Made by a program: the position numbers and the translations under genes
Shown: piece by piece, positions 57,094 to 64,000 of the stretch
Layout: each line of letters opens with the position of its first letter
Numbering within the stretch: position 1 is the stretch's first letter
Notes under the pieces: model-generated
Told to the model about the DNA's origin: nothing
Databases searched by the model: none
The model's input: the letters and a program-made list of their open reading frames with translations, nothing else
From: Portulaca oleracea
Lineage: Eukaryota > Streptophyta > Magnoliopsida > Caryophyllales > Portulacaceae
Direction: 5' to 3'
Assembly: GCA_029582165.1 (NCBI GenBank)
Contig: CM055884.1
Span: forward strand, 18,383,037-18,447,036
DNA: 64,000 nt

Positions 57094-59253
57094 TTAAGCA
57101 TAGCCTATAAAGATGCACTCAATTCCTCTTTCACCTAACTTTCTTTTCTTAGGTTCCGGGACACTTACAATGGCCCTACAACCCCAAATCTTAAAATACT
57201 TTAAACTTGGCTTTTTTTTGTTCCATAACTCATACGGGGCACTCGAATTCCCTTTGAATGGAACTCTATTCAAAATATAACAAGCCGTTAACATGGCTTT
57301 ACCCCAAAATCCATTACTTAAACCGGAGTTAGACAACATAGAATTCACCATTTCTTTTAAAGTTCTATTTTTCCTTTCCGCAACCCCATTTTGTTGTGGT
57401 GTATACGAGGCGGTTGTCTCATGAGCAATGCTCGTTTCTTGGAAAAACTTTGGATCATAAAGTTCCCCTCCCCTATCGGATCTTAAAGTTTTAATCAAGG
57501 TCTCACATTGAAGTTTACTTCTAGTTTTGTAAACTCTAAACTTTTCAAATGTTTCATCTTTAGAATTCATAAGATAAACTTGAAAATATCTAGAATAATC
57601 ATCAATGAATGTCACATAATACTTCTTACCACCTATAGAAGGTGTACTATGAAAATCTCCTAAATCACTATGAATTAAATCAAGCGATTTAGAAGTTCTT
57701 TTTATACTTGAGAATGAACTTTTGGTGATTTTATTAAGCATGCATCTCTTACATTTTTCTATGTCATCATCCAACTTAGGAATCAAATCAAGATTAGGCA
57801 TTTCCTTCAACTTTGAAAAGTTCACATGTCCTAATCTAGCATCCCATAGAAAAGACTTATTTAAAATAGACACATACATATAAGCGGAAATCATGCAATC
57901 TTTATTACTTTTCGCATTCAATTTAAACATCTCCCCATAAGCATATCCCTTCCCTACAAAAGTCCCACCCTTGGAGAGTACATAGTTAACTCCATCATAT
58001 ACTTGCATAAAACCAAACTTGCCAAGGAGATAACCGGATACAAGATTCTTACAAACTTCCGGAGCTAGATACACATCATTTAAAAGAAAAGATTTACCGG
58101 AAGTGAAAACAAGTTCCACTTGCCCAATGCCTTCAACTTTCACCGGATGGTTGTTGCCCATGTAGAGTTTCACACCATCATCCGCCGGTTTGAGAGTCTT
58201 GAATAAACTCTTGTCAATGCAAACATGCCTTGACGCACCCGAGTCTATATACAAATCATTACAACCAATGGATACCATGTTAATAGGATCCTTAATCATG
58301 GCTACAAAGGAATTGGATTCCTTCTCCTTACTGTTGCCCTTAGATGTATCTTTGTTCAAAAGACCATGCTTCTTTTGCCATTTGTAACACTCTCTCTTTG
58401 TGTGCCCCGGTTTGTCACATTCCCAACAAACTTGCTTAGGCTTTTGAATTCCCTCGCTAGATTTGTTGTGGCTCTTGTTCATATTCTTGTTTCCCTTACT
58501 GTCTTGCACCATATGGACCTTAGATTGCTCTTTGGAACCATCTTGTAGGCGTAACTCCTCTTCAATCCGAATATGGTTAGCCAAACTTTCAAGAGACATA
58601 GCCTCTTTCCGGTGCATAAGAGTTCTTTTAGACTCATTCCAAGAAGAAGGTAGCTTGTCAATAATAGAGGATACGATTATAGATTCATCCATGTTCAAAT
58701 TGTGTTGCTTGAAGTTACTCAAAATACGTTGAATCTCATGGAATTGATCTAGAATTTTCCTATTATCATCCATCTTAAATTTCATGAATTGATTAACAAG
58801 AAAATACTTACTTGACGCATCTTCCAACATGTACTTAGCTTCAAGCATCTCCCAAAGCTTCTTTGCCGTCTCCACATGTTGATAGACATCGAAGAGGGTG
58901 TCGCTCATCCCGTTGAGAATGCATCCTCTACAAATGTTGTCGTCATTCTCCATCTTTAGCCTTTGCCAAGTAGCCTCCGCATCTTCCATGGGTACCTTGT
59001 CCTTTCCTTGTTCCTTGCCTCCATCACCCGTGGAAGTCTTGCCGGTTGCATCCTCTTTTGGAGACTCCTCGGTTGTCACCTTCGCGGTCGAAGGTTCTTG
59101 ATTCACCTTGGGAGAAATCTCAATGTTAAGCACATATGACACATTGAGAGTCGTTAGCAAGAAATGCATCTTGCTTTGCCAACGTCAGAAATCCACTCCT
59201 TCAAAGCGCTCTAGCTTTTGGAAATTGCTAGACATATCACGAAGCGAGGCCAT
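57094..59253 (-). pseudogene. Copia gag, protease and integrase
   Basis: The native start is probably ATG at 59253 (MASLRDMSSNFQKLERFEGV). A TGA at 59185-59187 (codon 23) replaces the Arg of the usual FRRWQ, and the open part runs from there to 57094. Gag (UBN2-like) includes WEMLEAKYMLEDASSKYFLV and a CCHC knuckle CWECDKPGHTKREC. Protease has LYIDSGASRHVC. Integrase has the HHCC finger (LGHVNFSKLKEM ... CKRCMLNK) and core blocks IHSDLGDFHSTPSIGGKKYY, LRSDRGGELYD and YTPQQNGVAERKNRT. Frame ends at IFIGYA. Confidence 0.9.
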
Positions 59254-59273
59254 TACTAAATAGTTCTTAAGAT

Positions 59274-59966
59274 TGTTGGAGGAAAGGGAATAAACGGTAT
59301 ATGAAACAATGGAAACTCGCTTGGATAACTCTAAAAGTCGTGGCATAATACTCACTTTCCTTGAGAACTGTTAACTATACCGTAAATGTTCAAAGGGATA
59401 AAGCTTAGCACTTGTAACACTCAAGAATAATAGTTTCTCACTTGAATCACTCAAGTATAGCTGCAGTCTAGACAAGAATGAAGATGTGATTGCTTAGAAT
59501 GGTGTATCAAATAGTTTGGTAATGTCTCCTATTTATAGGAGACTTCCAACCCCCTTAGGATACCCTAATCAAAGGACAATCAAGGGACTTTAATGGAGGA
59601 TCATATCCTTAATATGACCTTGACCAAGTCAAGTCATATAGCTATTGGAATATCATTATAATTGTGCTTAATTATAATATCAAACACTAAATACACGAAA
59701 TCATATAGTCGTTAGCATTTAAAACAATTCTGGGTTCCAACACGGTCCGTGTTGGGTGCAACTCGACCCGTGTTGTTCCAACACGACCCGTATTGAGACT
59801 AGGAATGTTTCCTTTGCTCTCTAAAGACCAAAACGACTCGTGTTGGTCCTTGTTTCACCCGTGTTGATCATATTCTTGACGTTTTACTTGTATATGATCC
59901 TTGTACTTGTAATATATAATTCTTTTGGCTATATACTTATCTTATACTCTTGAAATATTTCCAACA
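59274..59966 (-). repeat. Copia 5' LTR
   Basis: Right copy; the 5' LTR and promoter of the element (TATAAATAG on the minus strand, 59529-59537). Dyads near 59739-59800 match those in the other LTR with a few substitutions. Only 20 nt separate the LTR end from the gag ATG. Confidence 0.93.
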
Positions 59967-60241
59967 TGATGTTCACATTAAGGTTTGATAAGGGATTCTG
60001 AAGAGTTTTATATAAATGAATAAAGAGCAATTAAGCTAGACGAAATATTTTCGTAATTCAACCCACTTGCATTATGTATATAAGAATTGGAAATTGTCAC
60101 ACAACTTGCAGAGAAAGATAGGAAAACATTAAAACATATTCGCAAGCTTTTTTTTTTTTTTTTGTAAGGCTTATTCTGATTCCAATGAGCATCTTCTCGT
60201 AAGGAATGATACAAGACTCAAGACAGGCAGAAAGTTTTACT

Positions 60242-60479
60242 TCAACAACTGTCCAATCCATTTCCCTTGAATCCTGAAGGACATTTGCAGCAATCCTCAT
60301 GGCCCTACAAACACCAAAGTAAGGAATCCAGACTCAAACTCTTGGCTTTCTACTAATCAATGGTATAACTTACTTACCAGACAAGTTGGGAAGATCCACC
60401 CATTACTAATCTCATGCCAGCAACCTCCATCACTGATCTTGCATTTACGAGGAACACTTGCTGACAAAGCAGATCGGTA
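60242..60479 (-). pseudogene. Vacuolar-sorting-receptor-like EGF region
   Basis: Two exon-like pieces on the minus strand. The first (60479-60378) reads RKCKISDGGCWHEISNGW and ends CTG before GTAAG. A 73-bp intron (60377-60305, GT...AG) follows. The second (60304-60242) reads CCKCPSGFKGNGLDSC and then TGA. CxINNGGCW and CxCPxGFKGDG are hallmarks of the EGF-like repeats of plant vacuolar sorting receptors, which carry proteins from Golgi to vacuole. A further stretch near 60065-60110 may be a decayed next exon. No luminal PA domain or membrane segment is seen, so it is a fragment. Confidence 0.6.
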
Positions 60480-61591
60480 CTAACTAAATGAAGTGAAAAC
60501 ATGGTCATGTGATGTAGGGTTGGAAAGAAGAGAAAGATAAGGATCTACATGAATCAATCACAACGCCAATCAGATTTAAGTGTTACCTTCTAGCCTTTAT
60601 TTACCTTCAAATTCATAAAATAATCAGATTAGCAAATACAATTAGATTTCAACACTAATTTAAACTTACAGAGCAATCATACAAATAACAATAAAGATTG
60701 TGCTACCAAATTTAAACCAGCTAATGTGTTACACACTACCCTCCATTACAACTCTAATGAATGTTAAAGTAAATGTTTTCTCATAACATTTCCCTGCTAC
60801 ATCATTTCACACACCAGACCTTTCACAATAGTTACGTTGGATGTGTTTGTGGGAGGGGGGGGGGAATAGATCATGAAGCTCAAGATGTTAATTTGCAAGA
60901 GGCATTTGAAATCTATCCTAGACCCGAAGCTTTTTATTAGGGGGAGAAGGGGAGAAAGAAGATAGAAACGTAAGTTGTAAGTTCATCATAATAGAATGGC
61001 TTGGTTCTCTAACAGGAAAATCAATGACAGATTGTGTGCAATAAATATACTAAGCAATACAACGTTATAAGGCAAAGGTAACAAAAGAAAAAGAAAGCAT
61101 GCATGCACAATTTGGAAACGACCTTCAAATAGCTTCTTTCAGAGCTTTGAAAGGAATGCATGGAGAATTCATCAACTCTTAACAATTAACAAGGGAACAA
61201 AATTAAATGTGGGGCATAGTACTCATTTCCTACAACTTTGGGCAGAACATATATTAGCTTTACCTCATTCCCTAATGTAGGTGTCCTAATCGACACACAT
61301 TAATGACTGAGTAGCTAAAATGTTAGGAATGGTTTCAGTTCATAACAACTCTCGATTCTTATTAAAAGTTAAATTCTCTCTCACTCACAAAGAGTTTTTT
61401 TTTTAAAAAACAAAAAACAATCTTCAGTCCTGATTCAATGGGTTCATAACAGATATTTGTCTTCTTAATCTTAGATTCTCTCTCATTCATCTATTATCAT
61501 CCAATTTTTTTTTTAAAACAATCTTGATTTAAGCTCAATGCCCTCACCATACACTTAACTAACCAACAAAATTCCCGAAAAAACAGCAACC

Positions 61592-61715
61592 AGAGAGAAC
61601 CAAATCAAATCGAAAAAAGGGGAGCGAACACAGAGAACCAAATCAGATCGAAAAAAGGGGGAGCGAACAGAAAACATCAAATGAAAAAAGGGGGAGAGAA
61701 TCAAATCAGATCGAA
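61592..61715. repeat. 38-bp tandem repeat, ~3 units
   Basis: AGAGAACCAAATCARATCG followed by AAAAAAGGGGGAGCGAAC, repeated near 61594 and 61632, with a decayed third copy near 61693. Confidence 0.85.
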
Positions 61716-61778
61716 ACAAAAACCCAGAAACCCTAGAAATAACTAAATTAATTAAGCAAATCACTACAAAAAAAAGGG

Positions 61779-62030
61779 GTTTTACCAACAGATTGCCAGC
61801 GACAGATATTGTATCTGTTGGTAAAAGTGTATATTTACCAACAGATAAGTCATATGTTGGTATTATTAAATATTTACCAACACTAATATTATCTGTTGGT
61901 AAAATAATTTTAATATCGACAGATAAAAATTTAACTGTTGGTAATATTTTAACAATACTAACACTTATATTATCTGTTGGTAAAAGAATTCTAATACCAA
62001 TAGATAAAAATTTACTGTCGGTAATAATAT
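61779..62030. repeat. CACTA left subterminal repeats
   Basis: At least ten copies, in both orientations, of a motif like TTACCAACAGATA / TATCTGTTGGTAA. In CACTA elements such repeats bind the transposase. Confidence 0.85.
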
Positions 62031-63924
62031 GCACGTTTAAGCGCTACAATTTACAATAAAAAAAAATAGGTCTAAAATTTCAAACTGACGCAGTGACGCC
62101 CCACCCAGTCTCCTTTCCCAAGTCCAACTCAATTTTCCTGGGCTGAAAATCTGAACTGCCTTCCCACATAAACATCCGCCATACTTGCTTCTTCGATGGA
62201 TGAAAATTGTGAAACTTCTCTCAAACCCTAATCTATAATTCGTGCTCTGCTTCTCTACTGTTGGTGCCATCCCCCGCGCGATATTAAGGTCGATTCTACC
62301 CTTATTTTCATCACTTGGTAAGTTGCTTGGTGTAATTGCCCCCTCACGTTTCACCCAAAAAGCTCTTCTATCAATTTGTTTCCCCTTTCATTTTCTTGAT
62401 ATTGGTTTCAGTTTCTGATGAGAGAATGACGTTCTGTCCAATTGATTATAGAGTTTCTTGGGTGTTTTATTACCCTAGGTAGCATGTAGAAGATTCATAT
62501 TTCTCAAATTGACATCGGGTACAACTATGTTGTTCAAGGGTTTTTTGGGTTTAAGGTTGGTTGAATGACACATATTCTTGATTGAATGACAGACATACGG
62601 GATACGGGATATCATATTGCTTACATTAAGTTTATTGGTAGTCTGAACAAAATAGGCAGAATCAAGATCAAAACCATTCCCATACCTCTTGAAATTATTC
62701 GCAGTCTATCCATTCCAACAAAATTGAACCTATCACTTTTGAATATTTTCCATTTAAATTTTTTCTCTGTGTTTTCCTGTCCAATTGTGCCATGATCTAG
62801 TGTGATACCCGTCCTGTAGTACTAATGTGATTGTTGGTGCGATTTAAATTTAGTTTGGGATGTGGATGAATGATGATGCTTCCCCCCCTCTCCTTCTTTT
62901 GTTTCCTTCCCATGCAAAATTGATATGGCCAGTATATTATTTCTCACCAAGCCACCTTATGTTGGTAGGTAATTTATGCATATGCCAAAGTCTTTAATTC
63001 CACGATAAGAATTCATATGGTGATGTCATGAATTAAAAGACATGGCCTTTCCCAAATATTATTGCCTTTAGTTTGCTAGGTGCAGTTGTAGTGATTATTG
63101 GGTTATATGCAACGTTATTGTTGTGGGGTAAATTTGAAGAGACCAAGGAAAAGTTGAACTCTATTCCTGGAGATTCTTCACATAAAACAGTAAAGGAAAT
63201 GATAAACAGTAAAGTTGATTTGGAATAACCACTATTAATTATTTCAATTCCTCTAAATAGATGCTAGAATAGACCTTCATTAGAGGGGCACTAGGGGGTG
63301 TCTGCTTGAGTAATTAGTTATTACATTGCAGTGGATCAGTTCTACAATAACCCTTTGCTGATTGCTTGCATTTCTTCTGCCTTATCATAGAAGTAATGTC
63401 ACCAGAAGTTGAGGTTGCTTTTGTACAATAGGGAGAATGGTAGCTGAGTTGAGTACACAAAACAGACACAAGTTATTATATTGTGTTGTTAAATTGTAAA
63501 CATTGGATCTACTAGGATAAGGGTAAGGAGAGTACACCAAACAGACAAAAATTCAATCAATTGAATAAGAAAAAGCAGTATCTCATTTCTCCTCCTGGGT
63601 ATTCCCCAATTTCAATTCTACAAAAATCCCAAACAAAAAATGGAAAAAAGACAACCTGGATTATTGAACACCCGTTTTCTATTCTAACTTGCAGCAACAA
63701 AAGTAGCCAGATTCAACAAACACAAGATTCCTTCATGAAAAGGCAAAAGTTGATTAAACCCCACTAAACAAATGCAAATCCAAGAACTTACTAGTTTATG
63801 CTTTTATGATAATGTCAGCACTTATGTTGTATGTTAGCTTTTTTTATATATCTAAATTTTCATTCTTATAGATTCTTTTATCATAATGAATATACAAAAA
63901 TATTTAGGCAGCTTAGATATGTAA

Positions 63925-64000
63925 ACAAAAGTGGTTGGAAAATTTTTAAATTGGTTGGAAATCCAACCATTTTTCCAACCATTTTCAAATAGTAGGAAAA
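63925..64000. repeat. Probable CACTA right subterminal repeats
   Basis: GTGGTTGGAAAA, TTGGTTGGAAATCCAACCA and TTCCAACCATTTT form nested inverted motifs up to the window edge. Related to, but not the same as, the left motif, so they could belong to another element. Confidence 0.45.

Larger units (their letters stand above)
53896..59966 (-). mobile_element. Ty1/copia retrotransposon, minus strand
   Basis: Two LTRs of 693 bp (53896-54588 and 59274-59966) read TGTTG...CAACA. TSD TGATG is at 53891-53895 and 59967-59971. Protein order on the minus strand is gag, protease, integrase, RT, RNase H, the copia order. The LTRs differ at roughly 20 positions by eye. Premature stops in gag and pol and one frameshift make it defective. 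No standard tRNA-Met primer site follows the 5' LTR. Confidence 0.93.
59972..61761. other. Host DNA with receptor-like pseudogene
   Basis: Contains the pseudogene at 60242-60479, a T-tract near 60146-60163, a G-tract near 60857-60866, a stretch (61031-61220) similar to 14984-15180 and a 38-bp repeat (61592-61715). The last sits in sequence that, on the minus strand, looks like a plant 5' UTR (CTAGGGTTTCTGGGTTTTTG). No intact gene. Confidence 0.55.
61762..64000 (+). mobile_element. CACTA element, left end to window edge
   Basis: CACTACAAAAAAAAGGGG at 61762 is a CACTA (En/Spm) terminus, preceded by AAT as a possible 3-bp TSD. Subterminal repeats follow (61779-62030). The interior to 63925 shows no transposase; parts (62200-62340) look like captured gene leader sequence. 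The window ends in inverted CCAACCA/TGGTTGG motifs and GGAAAA, which would pair with the TIR segment TTTTACC, so the right terminus is probably within about 20 bp of the window end. Non-autonomous by content. Confidence 0.7.

Noticed and set aside
61555..62059. Long frames on both strands across the CACTA subterminal repeats
   Set aside because: They reflect the repeated ACCAACAGATA motif, and both strands are open at once.
63085..63100. TTGTAGTG at about 63088 as the CACTA right terminus
   Set aside because: It lacks the preceding CCCC-T-tract expected from the left terminus and has no subterminal repeats beside it.

Overview
This is plant nuclear DNA, almost certainly from a flowering plant and probably a eudicot. 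It is a repeat-filled block of the kind found near centromeres. Nearly everything recognisable is a transposable element: Athila, CRM, Tat/Ogre-like and Tekay/Del Ty3-gypsy elements, a Ty1-copia element, an L1 LINE, two Helitrons, several MITEs and a CACTA element. No intact host gene is visible. Host remnants are a vacuolar-sorting-receptor-like pseudogene, a zinc-knuckle fragment and a small reading frame split by two retrotransposons.

Layout. 1-9599: 3' part of an Athila-like element with broken pol, a post-pol reading frame and a 3' LTR. 9708-14785: a truncated Tekay-like LTR cut by a 5'-truncated LINE (10164-13075). 14788-17756: a MITE fragment, a CT/TA microsatellite and AT-rich host DNA. 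17762-24557: a CRM element with TSD ATACA and many nonsense mutations. 24597-52375: a pol-less Tat/Ogre-like element with TSD ATACC, swollen from both ends. Its 5' LTR holds a Helitron that holds another Helitron that holds a Tourist-like MITE. Its 3' region holds a Tekay/Del chromovirus, and its 3' LTR holds a Mutator-type MITE. 52381-53890: host DNA. 53896-59966: a minus-strand copia element with TSD TGATG. 59972-61761: host DNA with the receptor-like pseudogene. 61762 to the end: a CACTA element whose right end should lie just past the window.

Main observations. (1) The Tekay element is rearranged. About 5 kb (LTR plus 1.76 kb of Tat flank) occurs twice, at 34099-39092 and 45634-50644. The normal primer-binding site is missing, and the break falls inside a 20-bp minisatellite. 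(2) Athila carries two four-unit arrays of about 76-bp period, one after pol and one in the LTR, each unit holding two short dyads (ACCGT-4 nt-ACGGT). Short-arm dyads also recur in the copia LTR, the Tat 3' region, the Tekay 3' end and the CRM LTR terminus. (3) Removing the CRM and Tat elements with one TSD copy each restores an open frame of 111 codons on the minus strand. (4) A 239-codon frame I do not recognise sits between the Tekay breakpoint and gag.

All calls come from reading the sequence by eye. Element boundaries supported by LTR ends plus TSDs are strong. Clade names rest on remembered family motifs.
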